From: Megamerina dolium
Taxonomy: Eukaryota > Arthropoda > Insecta > Diptera > Megamerinidae
Assembly: GCA_963854835.1 (NCBI GenBank)
Contig: OY978530.1
Span: forward strand, 36,905,639-36,969,638
Length of the DNA stretch: 64,000 nucleotides
Direction of reading: 5' to 3'
The notes under the pieces were generated by a model, which did no database searches, was not told the DNA's origin, and saw nothing but the letters and a program-made list of their open reading frames with translations. Below are positions 1-10,196 of this stretch, one piece after another; the first letter of the stretch is position 1; every line of letters begins with the position of its first letter. The position numbers and the translations under genes were made by a program.

Positions 1-11
1 ATATATATATA
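1..11. repeat. (AT)n microsatellite, left flank
   Basis: Perfect AT dinucleotide run at the window edge. It continues on the other side of the gypsy element at 8132, so the element appears to have inserted inside one long (AT)n array. The true left extent is outside the window. Confidence 0.9.
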
Positions 12-615
12 AATTAAAAAGAATTTTTAACATTCAAAATTTTTCAATGTTCTTTATTAAAAACTTTTGCTTTAATTACAGGTTTTTCACTTCCTTATAC
101 GAGAATGTCTTGCTTTCCGCTATGCGGAACTTTTTTGCAAGATTACCTTTTTAAAGTTTTACAAAGACTTACTGTCAGAGACTAACTAACTTAGCTACCA
201 TTTCCCTTTTATTTATACGAAAATCTTCGCGCTTATTATCGTACCGCGCATGGGAACGCAAACTTGCCAAAAAGCCAAAAAGAAAAGAATAAAAAGACGA
301 GGATCAAATATCGTCTGCTGAATGCAGTTACGTAATCGTACCTTGCAGGTGTGGGAACATTGTCACGTTGAAGTGTAACGTGAGTTACCCAACAGAGTGT
401 GGGAAAGAATTTTTTGGAACGGAATTTTAAAGTGTTACGTTGAGATGCAACGTGCTTTTTGCTTGCGTGTGCATTGCAGCGGATGCAAAAGTCCGCGTGT
501 GTGTTTGAAACTAGGGCAAGGAAATTTAAAAGATTTAAATAAGAAGATAAGAATTTACAGACAGACGTTAAAGAATTTACAGACGGACGTTAGACTGTTA
601 ACTATTCTGTTAACT
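12..615 (-). repeat. 3' LTR of the gypsy-type element
   Basis: 604 bp long terminal repeat matching 7423-8131. In the element's sense it starts AGTTAACAGAATAG and ends AATT. It contains a TATA-like box (210-217) and an AATAAA (53-58). It has one copy of the unit that is duplicated in the other LTR, plus a few bases that the other LTR lacks. Confidence 0.95.
53..58 (-). terminator. Polyadenylation signal AATAAA in 3' LTR
   Basis: AATAAA on the minus strand, about 150 bases downstream of the LTR TATA-like box and about 40 bases before the LTR end. This is a plausible R/U5 position for 3' end formation of the retroelement transcript. The function is inferred from position only. Confidence 0.5.
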
Positions 616-2101
616 ACTCCCCCTCTTGAAGATCAGGCGTCCTCGCCTTTTTAAGTTTATTAAGGACATTTACAATCTTAATTCGTTGTTGTCTTCTTTT
701 CATAAGAAGAAAAACAGCTATTACCGCTGCTATTATTACAAGGCAGACGACCGCATAAGATGTTTCTTTTATTTTAGAATGCAACAGGGCAATTCTATCA
801 ATGTTTCTGGTGTGCAATTCATGTAAATATGGAAGCGATAAGAGAGAGATATGGTTTGTGAAATTTACGGAGTGAGCCATAGGGGTTTCAGGGCTCATGT
901 AGGCTATTTTCCTTTGGTTTCGTAACTTGGTTCCGTTTATTGCTAGTTCATCATCGAACGTAAGTAGGAATGTTCCCTTTTTGAGGAGTTTCCTTACTCC
1001 TTGCTCTGTGATTTCAGAAGGTTGGTTATTTATAACCACAATTCCATCGTCAATTATTGAAAAGACTGGAAGATCATAGGCGGGTATTGTTTGGCAAGAT
1101 GCTGTATTGTTATTTAAGAGGTTGGTAAGACATAGGTCTTTTAGATGCAATAAATTTTGGCAAAAGGAAGTGGTAACTTTTTTCTTACAATTACTTAGTG
1201 CTATATAATGATTGTTACATTTAGCAAATTCATTACTTTCAAATAAAAGCATTTTATTCTCATGAATAACAGGTATAATTAATAATTTTTCGCATAATGC
1301 TTCGATAATGGGAAACTTAATTATAAATACAATAATTTCTTTATTTTGCAATATTTTTAACTTTGAATTTGCGATGATTTCGCTTACACTTATATCTATA
1401 TTACTTTTTTCTGACTTAAAAATGTATTTCGTTTCTCTTATATTTAATAGTAACGGATTTATGACATTAAGTTTTCCTAACATTATTGATAATGCAATGC
1501 TGTCTAGTTCCGTAATTATCGCTTTGTTTCTACTGTTTAGGAGATCGTATAATCGTTCTAGTTCGATGTCCGAGGTTTTCGTTTCGTTTACTAATATGTT
1601 AACAGTTCGGGTTAGGTTGTTTATCTGGTTTTGCAGTTCGGAATTAATGATTCTCTGCCTATTGTTATTTAAACTGAGTTCATTTTCTTTGCCATGTATT
1701 TCTTCAAGATCGTCATAGTCAGGTGTACCTGCAATGTATTTAAGCGCTGATCCCAGAAAGTTAATGCTGCGAGCATGTCGATGGTGGGTTTTCAAGGAAT
1801 CGACTAGTTTCTCTATTTGTTCTATATCCGCTTCTAAAAGTTTCTTCATTTGGGATTTAGGAAAGAATTCAATTAAGTTGAGCGTCTCATTTATTATTTC
1901 CTCGAAGTCAGTCAGATTAGTTTTGTGTAATAGGGTTCTGTTGTCGGACAAGATTGCCACCTTACCATCCAGTATAGGAATGTAGTGTGAGGAAGAGTAA
2001 TCCACTATAGTGGTGTGGATGTAAGGAAAGAGTAAAATTATAAGCCTGGGAAAGGTGAGAGGAAAAAAAACGAAATTTAATAGATTTGAAGTGAAGAGCA
2101 T
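614..2101 (-). CDS. env: Errantivirus-type envelope glycoprotein (Env)
   Basis: 495 residues, uninterrupted. An N-terminal hydrophobic stretch (about residues 4-28) could be a signal peptide. RHAR at about 108-111 is a furin-like site, followed directly by SINFLGSALKYIAGTPD, the conserved fusion-peptide region of insect errantiviral Env. A transmembrane helix lies at about 449-467, with a basic cytoplasmic tail. Several N-x-S/T sites are present. The ATG follows the pol stop (TAG) with no spacing and is in the same frame. The Env stop codon lies at the polypurine tract/LTR junction. Errantiviral env is normally made from a spliced mRNA, but I cannot place the splice sites. The family's role is membrane fusion; whether this copy is expressed is unknown. 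Confidence 0.9.
   Translation of the reverse strand: MLFTSNLLNFVFFPLTFPRLIILLFPYIHTTIVDYSSSHYIPILDGKVAILSDNRTLLHKTNLTDFEEIINETLNLIEFFPKSQMKKLLEADIEQIEKLVDSLKTHHRHARSINFLGSALKYIAGTPDYDDLEEIHGKENELSLNNNRQRIINSELQNQINNLTRTVNILVNETKTSDIELERLYDLLNSRNKAIITELDSIALSIMLGKLNVINPLLLNIRETKYIFKSEKSNIDISVSEIIANSKLKILQNKEIIVFIIKFPIIEALCEKLLIIPVIHENKMLLFESNEFAKCNNHYIALSNCKKKVTTSFCQNLLHLKDLCLTNLLNNNTASCQTIPAYDLPVFSIIDDGIVVINNQPSEITEQGVRKLLKKGTFLLTFDDELAINGTKLRNQRKIAYMSPETPMAHSVNFTNHISLLSLPYLHELHTRNIDRIALLHSKIKETSYAVVCLVIIAAVIAVFLLMKRRQQRIKIVNVLNKLKKARTPDLQEGE
616..629 (-). other. Polypurine tract (plus-strand primer site)
   Basis: In the element's sense, a purine run (TCAAGAGGGGGAGT) lies immediately before the 3' LTR start AGTTAAC. 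This is the standard position for plus-strand DNA priming. It also encodes the last codons of Env. Confidence 0.85.
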
Positions 2102-5100
2102 CTACCTAATATTATCCTTGTGGACTAGTCTGCTATCAATTTGTACTGAATTCCCCACATCTTTTTGCACTATTTTCTTAACAAACAGATTGCTGAACTT
2201 ATTTCCTATACGCTTATTAGTTTTGACATACACGATATCTCCGGGTTCGAATGTTCTTATATGCCTATCCTTGTTATGATACTGAAGGTCCTTTTCCTGA
2301 ATCTCGGTCAGCTTTTTTATAATGTATTCCTTTTTTTCTTCTGGAAGAGAGTGGATTATATCTACGGGTCTGCAATTTGTTACTGAATGGATAGTGTTAT
2401 TATACTTAGAGGTAGCGATGAGAACAAGGTCTTTGGTGTCTGAGATTTGCCTGAGATTCTTTAAACATCTAGCTATTTCGCCAAGTGTGCTATGTAGTCT
2501 TTCTACTTGACCGTTACTAGTGCTGTGTGCTGGGGGCACGGTAAATAAAGATACCCCGAAATTGTTTCTTAGCAAGGATTTTACGGTTTCCGAATTGAAG
2601 GATTTTTCGTTATCACACACTATTGTTTCGGCATTCGGGAAGAAATTCATGATTTGTAACATTGGTATTTTTATGTCTACTATGGATCGCGACTCTATGG
2701 GGAAAGCAAGGGCATATTTTGAAAATTTATCGATACAAGTAATGAAATGGACCCTGTCGGTAGAAAATATGTCCAAATGGATGATCTGTCCAGGGTGAGT
2801 TGGGATTGGTGTCTTGCCAATCTGGTTCTTTGTGGGGTGTCTGTCATATTTCGCTTCTTTGCATGTTCTACAGTTAAGGGCAATCTCTTTTAATTTCCTT
2901 GACATCTTTGGAAAGTAGTAATATTCAAGAATTTGATTTCTATTTTCTTGGATGTTTCTGTGTGCTCGGTTATGTTCACTGATAAGAATCTCGGACTGAT
3001 CGTTAGGATTATGTATGTCTATTACAATCTTTTCCGAATGGCGGAATTTAACCGAAGGGAAGCGTTTGACAACTTCGTTTTGAATTTGTCCTAGGGTGTG
3101 CAGATCGCAGTAAATGCAGTTTATTACTTGCGGGTTCACGGCATCCTTCAAAAGAGGGTATATTTCGTTAATGGTGCCAAAGCTTATTAAATGCCTGATC
3201 TGTTTTTTGAATACCGTTTCGGTTGTGAGTTCTGATATATTGGTCTTATTTAGAATGATTTGATTCCTAAAACAATTTACAGGATTTTGTACTGTACTAA
3301 TTATTTCCGTAAGGGATTCTTCACTATGAATGGTTTCTATTTCTGAGTTTTGAGATTCCCCTGGTCCTTGACTTCATCCTTCTGATGCAGTTTCCGTATC
3401 CGATCTGGTATTCGATCCAAAATCTGCACCTACAGAGCTAATGGATTCTAAGTCGTCCTCTAAATTATTAACGTATTGCCTGGATAATGCATCCGCGACA
3501 ACATTATCTTTGCCGGGCTTATAGAAGAATTTCGGAGTGAACTCCTCAATGAAAGCTCGCCATCGCCTAATTTTAGTGTTTGGATTTTTCTCGGATATTG
3601 AGAATGAAAGTGGTTGGTGGTCAGTATAGATATGGAGGCTTTTTACGCCATACAGATAGTTTCGCAATTTTTGTAAGGCCCAAACGATAGCCAATAATTC
3701 ACGCTCATTGGTCGCATAATTTTCTTCTGTGGGTGACAGTGTTCTTGAAATCATAGTTATAGGCCTACTATCCTGAGAAAGTACAGCACCCAAAGCCGTT
3801 GAGGAGGCATCAGTTGTAAGCTCAAAAGGTTTACTGAAGTCAGGCTGTAATAACAGTACATCTTCTGAGGCCAGTATCTGCTTTACCCTTGTAAATGCTT
3901 CGAGCGCTTCTTTGTCCAAGTTCACTGGAATATTTTTTGAATATCTACTACCAATGTGTCCATTCTCTCCACGCAAATATTTCGTAAGTGGTTTCGTGAT
4001 CTGAGCATAATCTTTAACAAATCTTCTATAGTACACTGCTAATCCTAAGAATGACCTTAAGCTTCTCAGAGTTCTAGGTTCCTTATATTCTGCAATGTCT
4101 CTGATTTTATCTGGACATGTTTTAATACCTTTCTGGGATACCACAAATCCTAGAAACTCTACGGACTCCTGGAAAAACTTAGATACTCTCATATTCGCTT
4201 TGTATAGTTTCTGCAAAATTGTCTCTATATCCTTAAAATGTTGATCTACTGTATCAGAGAAGATTATAATGTCGTCAATATAAACATGACAACTCCTCCC
4301 TATTTCTTCTCGTAAAACATCATCAATTCGTTGAAAAATACTTGGGGCGTTCTTTAATCCGAATGGAAGGCGACAAAATTCATATTTTCCATTGTTTACG
4401 CTAAACGCAGTTTTTCCCCTGTCTTTTTCTGCCAAGTTAATTTGATGGAAGCCTGATTTAAGATCAATAGTGGTAAAGTATTTTGCCTTGCCTAGGTTTG
4501 AAAGAATGACGGAAGTGTTTGGAATAGGGTATTTGTCACTTATTGTTTTCGAATTGAGTTTCCTGAAATCCGTGACAAGTCTTTTCTTCGGTCTTCCGAG
4601 ATCGTCGAATCCCTCTTTATCCACAATCCAAAGTGGATTGTTATAAGGAGATCGGGAAGGCCTGATTACTTTATTCTTGAGTAGTTCCGCAATTTCTTGG
4701 TTAACGAATAAGGCGAGTGGATAAGGATAGGATTTTGAGTATATCGGTTCCTGATCTATAGTTCTGATGGTTGCTACTACATTTGTGGTGTATGGCAGCG
4801 CTTCGTCTGGATCGGCAAAAACGGCTTGATAGTTTTCTAAAAGTTCATTAAGATTTTTTTCTAAGGTTGGTGCACTTCGGATGTGTTTGTGGGCTATTAA
4901 AATGTTATTAACCTCCTTACAATAAAAGTACTTTAAAATCTCCCTTCCATTGTTATGTACTAAAACTCCTTTCTTCAGGTTAATCTGAGCACTGATTTCG
5001 TTTAAGAAATCAAGGCCAATTATGCCTTCGAAAGTTTCCAGTTCCGGTAGGATAAAGAAACACGCGTTTTTATTAAAAAGGTTAATACAACATTTTGAAT

Positions 5101-5233
5101 TTATTACTGAATTTCCATGGACCGATTTGACAAAAAATGGTTTCCTGACAGGTTTTATTGATTTTAAGAATTCTAAATTTTTTATGTAATTCTTTGATGC
5201 ACCGGTATCTATTAACAACTTAATTAATTTCCC
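2102..5233 (-). pseudogene. pol: Gypsy-type Pol: protease, reverse transcriptase, RNase H, integrase, with one nonsense codon
   Basis: Read by a likely -1 frameshift from gag. Numbering from the Met at 5218: protease LIDTGAS at 2-8; RT with VTDFRKLN (about 215), TTIDLKSGFHQI (about 249) and catalytic YIDD at 313-316; RNase H TTDASS (about 468) and YTDHQPLS (about 531); then the tether around NVVADALSR. An in-frame TGA at 3376-3374 separates this part from integrase. The frame continues to 2102 with the HHCC zinc domain (two Cys in CRTCKEA) and a DDE core (Asp in HLDIF, Asp in VCDNEKS, Glu in GQVERL). All catalytic residues look present; the single stop is the only break I see. Pol ends with TAG directly abutting the env ATG. 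Confidence 0.92.
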
Positions 5234-6654
5234 TCCAATATATCTCTCGACGTATGAGAGGAGGGATGTACCTCTAAAAAATTTATCTCGTCTTGTCCAA
5301 CTGTTTCACCAGTTTCATCAGTTGTGATCTCATCATATGATCCTGAATACCGCTCTTCTTGATTTAGGTGATTCAATCTTTGGAATTTAGGTGGATTCTG
5401 CCTCAGTGATTCTAAAGGTCTCTTAGTACCCTGAGCCTGTTGCCTAAATAATTCTTGCTGCATGCTTCTTAAGCTGCGATCAACGTCCATTGGTTCAGGT
5501 CTGGCCTGATAATGAGGTTTTTGAGGTTGTCCAAAATTATTTGTGGGTCCTTGGAATTGACTAAAATTGTTGATTGGCCTTTGGGTTTGACCAAAGTTGT
5601 TTACTGGTCTTAGGTGCTGACCAAAACTATTTGTTGGTCTTTGGGGCTGACCGAACCTATTCAATGACCTTTGGTGTTGTCTGAAATTATTTGCTGGACG
5701 CGGGCCGTTTTGGCCAAATGCACGTTGTGGGGAGACATTAGATTGATGGTTATAGTGTGGAGAATTTAATACGGGGTTTTGCCTTGGCGACTGGTTCCAA
5801 TAGGTAGTTGCGAAATTATACCTTATTTGGTTCGATTCTAATTCCTGAGCTAGCGCAAGGGCAGAAGGCATATCTGGAAGCCTGCATGAGAACAGAATGT
5901 CACAATGGGGTCGTCTGAGCCCAGATATGAATACCCGAAGGGCATCTTGTCTGTATTTCTGGTTCAGAGATTCTATCAACATCTGGTTGCCTTCGTTTGT
6001 CATAATTACCTTATTGACTATCAATGTGAGTTTTTGTTCTACTTCATCATAGAAACTCACGATTGACCTTGTTCCCTGCTTGAGAGTAGAAAGCTCCTGC
6101 TCCAGTGCGAAAATTGACCGCTTATCTCCATAAGAGAAATCTAGCCGAGCGATAATCGCTTTAAAATTAAGGACTGTATTATATGAGCTCAAGACAGTGT
6201 CCGCTGCACCTACAATTCTATTTCGAATGATAGCAACTGCTTGGTAATAGCGTGAGCTGCCTTCATATTTTTCGAAAAGTTTGTGAGCAGTTGTGGCGGC
6301 TTGGCGCCACGAAACGTATCTTGAGGGATCACCGTTAAACTCTGGAATGGATTTAACAATGTCAAGGGACTCACTACAGTCCACATTGGGAAGTATCGTG
6401 ATTGGTTTATAAGGTTCGACCCGCGTGGGTGTTTCTAAAAGTCTCAGTCTGTTAGTTAAGTCATCAACAGTAGCTTGAAAGTCCTGTCTTGTTTGTTCTG
6501 TAACTACTTCTATTGCCGTCGTGAGGAGTGCTCGTACTCCGCCAGCGTCCATTATGTTTTGTTTGGTTTCGTCCTGTTCGTTGTCGCCTAATCTTAATTG
6601 CCAGCTGCTTAATTCTTCAGTTAGCTGATCTATGCTCAGCTCCTCAATACTCAT
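5224..6654 (-). CDS. gag: Gag of gypsy-type element, zinc-knuckle-less, with decapeptide repeats
   Basis: 476 residues, open throughout. The first 290 or so resemble the matrix/capsid region of gypsy-group Gag (FNGDPSRYVSWR, then a helical capsid region up to IRYNF). No CCHC knuckle is visible. Instead, residues 332-381 form five 10-residue repeats of the type N-x-F-G-Q-x-Q-R-P-x, followed by PEPMDVDRS, a motif shared by gypsy-group Gags. The Gln/Asn/Arg-rich repeats probably serve RNA binding or assembly (inference). The gene ends in a slippery heptamer and a UAA stop, where Pol starts in the -1 frame. The first ATG, 6654, is 40 bases downstream of a separate small ORF. Confidence 0.9.
   Translation of the reverse strand: MSIEELSIDQLTEELSSWQLRLGDNEQDETKQNIMDAGGVRALLTTAIEVVTEQTRQDFQATVDDLTNRLRLLETPTRVEPYKPITILPNVDCSESLDIVKSIPEFNGDPSRYVSWRQAATTAHKLFEKYEGSSRYYQAVAIIRNRIVGAADTVLSSYNTVLNFKAIIARLDFSYGDKRSIFALEQELSTLKQGTRSIVSFYDEVEQKLTLIVNKVIMTNEGNQMLIESLNQKYRQDALRVFISGLRRPHCDILFSCRLPDMPSALALAQELESNQIRYNFATTYWNQSPRQNPVLNSPHYNHQSNVSPQRAFGQNGPRPANNFRQHQRSLNRFGQPQRPTNSFGQHLRPVNNFGQTQRPINNFSQFQGPTNNFGQPQKPHYQARPEPMDVDRSLRSMQQELFRQQAQGTKRPLESLRQNPPKFQRLNHLNQEERYSGSYDEITTDETGETVGQDEINFLEVHPSSHTSRDILEGN
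5227..5233 (-). promoter_or_regulatory. Candidate -1 ribosomal frameshift site GGGAAAT
   Basis: On the minus strand the last gag codons read G GGA AAT then TAA. This fits the X XXY YYZ rule for -1 slippage exactly, and the stop follows immediately. In the -1 frame translation enters protease without a further stop, reaching LIDTGAS within a few codons. I did not identify a downstream stimulatory structure. Confidence 0.7.
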
Positions 6655-6694
6655 AGAATCTCAACAATTTAATTTTTAAATATTGCTATTATTT

Positions 6695-6976
6695 TTATTT
6701 TTCCTTAATTATAATTACTCTTTTTCTTAAAACTCGACTTACAATGTTGTAGTATTTAACCTCATCCTCGCTTGTAGTGTTGGTTCCTGTAGATACAAAT
6801 TCGAATTTGGGTTTTCCGAGTATCTGCTCAAGTTCCTCCACAGTGTAGGTTGAATTCTTATGATGTTTGGTTTCTGGAGACACGCCGTTTGGTCCAACTA
6901 TCCTTGCTAATTCCAGTTCTAAGTCGTCAAGCATGAGTACTTTGTTGATTGCTGATGATTGAACTTTATTCTTCAC
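6695..6976 (-). CDS. Small ORF upstream of gag, unknown function
   Basis: 93 codons in the retroelement leader, ending 40 bases before the gag ATG. The protein is mixed charge with a lysine/arginine-rich C-terminus (RKRVIIIKEK). It contains no transmembrane segment or motif that I recognise. Its codons do not share the extreme AT-repeat composition of the leader just upstream, and its ATG lies at the first repeat of the leader array. It could be a true accessory ORF, an upstream regulatory ORF, or the relic of a spliced gag/env leader exon. I do not know a homologue. Confidence 0.45.
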   Translation of the reverse strand: MKNKVQSSAINKVLMLDDLELELARIVGPNGVSPETKHHKNSTYTVEELEQILGKPKFEFVSTGTNTTSEDEVKYYNIVSRVLRKRVIIIKEK

Positions 6977-7364
6977 AGGAGTATAGTTTGTGATGATTTA
7001 TTCCTCACAGGAGTGTAGTTTTTGATGATTTTAGAAAAAATTTTTGATTTTCACAGGAATATAAGTTTCTTCTTAAAACTTCCGACGATTAGAACATTTT
7101 TTACCCTTTACAGGAATATTGTTTTTTTCTTTTTAAAATTGTCTAACAAACAAATTTTTATTTTTACAGGAGTATAGTTTTTGATGAATTTTTTATTTTT
7201 CACAGGAATATAAGTTTCTTCCGACGATTAAAATTTTTTTTTTTTTTACTCTTTACAGGAATATAGTTTATTTTAAAATTTTCCGATGAAGAAAAAAAAA
7301 TTTTTTATTTTTACAGGAGTATAGTTTTTGATGAATTTTTTATTTTTCACAGGAATATAAGTTT
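6974..7364 (-). repeat. Nine-copy motif array in the gypsy leader, insulator-like layout
   Basis: The plus strand shows nine copies of a 16-17 base core close to YACAGGARTRTARTTT, starting near 6974, 7006, 7052, 7109, 7165, 7201, 7254, 7312 and 7348. Spacing is 32-58 bases of AT-rich sequence. The larger unit, with TTCCGACGATTA and GATGAATTTTTTATTTTT stretches, is imperfectly repeated. Drosophila gypsy carries an array of protein-binding sites with AT-rich spacers (the Su(Hw) insulator) in this same leader position. The core here is different, lacking TGCATA, so any analogy is architectural only. Confidence 0.75.
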
Positions 7365-7405
7365 CTTCCGACGATTAGAAATTTTTATTTTTCAATTTTC
7401 GGCGT

Positions 7406-7422
7406 GCCCCACGTTGGGCGCC

Positions 7423-7423
<1 letters not shown>
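7406..7423 (-). other. Primer binding site, tRNA-Lys
   Basis: In the element's sense TGGCGCCCAACGTGGGGC directly follows the 5' LTR. It is complementary to an 18-base 3' end identical to what I know of dipteran tRNA-Lys (acceptor end GGGCG plus CCA). The first T is shared with the last LTR base. Confidence 0.85.
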
Positions 7424-8250
<827 letters not shown>

Positions 8251-9161
8251 TATTACGGCAGGTAAAACTACCAAGTTTTAACAGATAACCGGCATTTGTC
8301 TGTGGCAATACTCCAGAATCTTCCATTATTGTATTCGAGTTTCTTTTCTTTCTTTCTCGTTGGCTTATTCTGGTCATCGCCTATTTCTGTTTGTTAACAT
8401 TCGTTTCGATGCTATCATTATTAGTGCCATTCACAATTAGTGATGAATAACCAACCAATAATACTCGTTATGATATATATGAGGGTGAGCACACATACTT
8501 ATGTACTAGTACATTTTGCTTTTTGTTTAGTTTATTTTTTAAGTACATTGCCGTGGTTTATTAATACGTGTAGACTAGGCGAATTTTTTCGGTTTCTACG
8601 ATCCCGGGATTTTCGGGATCTTGTTATTACAATCCCGGGATCCCGGGATTTAGATGTTCATTATTTTGTAAAAACTTAGCTAGGAGGAAATTGCACCAAT
8701 ATTGTTTGAGAAGCGCTTCTAACAAATTATAAATAAATGTGTTTTAAATACATTTATTTTATTTAAATTGAAAATTATTTAATTAGTAACAAAACAAAAG
8801 GCAGTAGTTAAATTTATACGCATTTAATAATAGCGAGTAAATATCTGATAAAGTATATTATATGTGAAAAAAGCTCGATGCTTAAAAAGTAATCAAATGT
8901 ATTTTGTGGTTAAAAGAAGGTAATATATTTTTTAATCTCGTACAATTTAAGCGGAATAAGCGGAAAGTAGTAGACTTTAATACATATTCATGTAAGTTAA
9001 AATCAAAAATCAAGAAGTCAATGCAACTTTTTACAACAGAGGCATATATATGTATACATACATTACTTTTTATATTAAAAAGAAACAACAAAAATGTTCA
9101 AACAAATCTATATTTACTAAAAAGTTATTACATATGTATATTCAATTAATACAATGTGTAG
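8251..9161. other. No gene recognised; short CCCGGG palindrome cluster
   Basis: AT-rich sequence with no convincing coding region on either strand. The one notable item is three copies of the palindrome ATCCCGGGAT at 8601-8610, 8632-8641 and 8640-8649 (the last two overlapping), plus a partial copy between them. They stand out as GC islands in AT-rich DNA. Confidence 0.6.
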
Positions 9162-9165
9162 TTAA

Positions 9166-10196
9166 CCCTGGAAGGGTAACCTTCGTCAATGCGACGAACA
9201 CTGTTGCTATATTTCTCTCCATTTGCTTGTCATATGTACTTTTGTACTTTTTTTTGCTTGTCATATAGACCTTTTTTTGAAATAACGGTCATTTGAATTG
9301 TGCTTTGAAGTTGAACAGACGTTAAGCGGCGTGGCATTACGTAAGTGCATTTTTTGCAGCAAACGAAAACAAACTTCGTCTAAAAGACGAAGTACATTTA
9401 TTATATGGATAACTGGTTCACGTCCATTTAGCTGGTAATACCACTTTTGTGTTAGCCATACAACCTACTAACTTGCGGGACCAAATGAAAAGGAGATCCC
9501 GAAAGAATTGGGAAATACAAGAAGGGCCGAAAATGCGAACATCTATCTTCTGTTACGACAATTTTTGTTTTGTATAATTCGAAACCGAATAAAATTGTTT
9601 CCAAGCTATCTTCGAAGAAGGATCTCTAAATGCCGAAAATATAAGACTTTTCAGGGTCCAGTTCTACAATAGCATTAAAGGAGGGGTCAACACTTTCGAT
9701 CAGAGTGCAGTGTTACGTCGTATTCAAGTAAAATTAGTCGATAGCTCATGTGCATGTTCTTCGCTTGTGCTTGTTTAGTAACGAAATTATTAATTAATTA
9801 TTAAATGTAAAGGTCAAAATCAACAAGGACAATAGTAGAAATGATAACGAAGGACAAAAAAATTTTCTTTGGATTTTACCCATACCAAAATTGCTTGTGA
9901 GGAACATAAACTTGAGCATGTGCTTCTTGAATAAAATAAAAGTAATTATAGTTTTTCTGTTGTTTCTTGCTTTGAGCCAACTATAAGCTTCTAAATTATG
10001 TTTAAATTTTTTTAAATAAAACATACTTTTTTATAAATATTTTAAAAGATCTCATGCAAAAATTGCTAAGTGAACTCAAGAAAACTCAACATTGCCGTTA
10101 CAAACCAAGAAATTAATAACTTCTTTCATTTTGTTTTTTTTTTTAGTTATAGTTTTAATACAGACTTCGTCGAATCGACGAATATTACCTTTAGTG
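9166..10196. mobile_element. Possible degenerate TIR element (about 1 kb, non-autonomous)
   Basis: Imperfect inverted ends about 38 bp long. The left begins CCCTGGAAGGGTAAC after TTAA (9162-9165). The right, reverse-complemented, begins CACTAAAGGTAAT. Both run into TTCGTC-N4/5-GACGAA. A further TTCGTC...GACGAA hairpin lies inside, near 9375-9395. The left TTAA and CCCT start suggest a piggyBac-like origin, but the right flank lacks TTAA. No coding capacity is seen inside. Confidence 0.4.

Noticed and set aside
1308..1718. Hydrophobic 136-codon ORF on the plus strand opposite env
   Set aside because: Antisense shadow of the env coding frame; no start context or homology.
6974..7364. Su(Hw) insulator as in Drosophila gypsy
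   Set aside because: The layout is similar but the known TGCATA-type core is absent; only an architectural analogy is kept.
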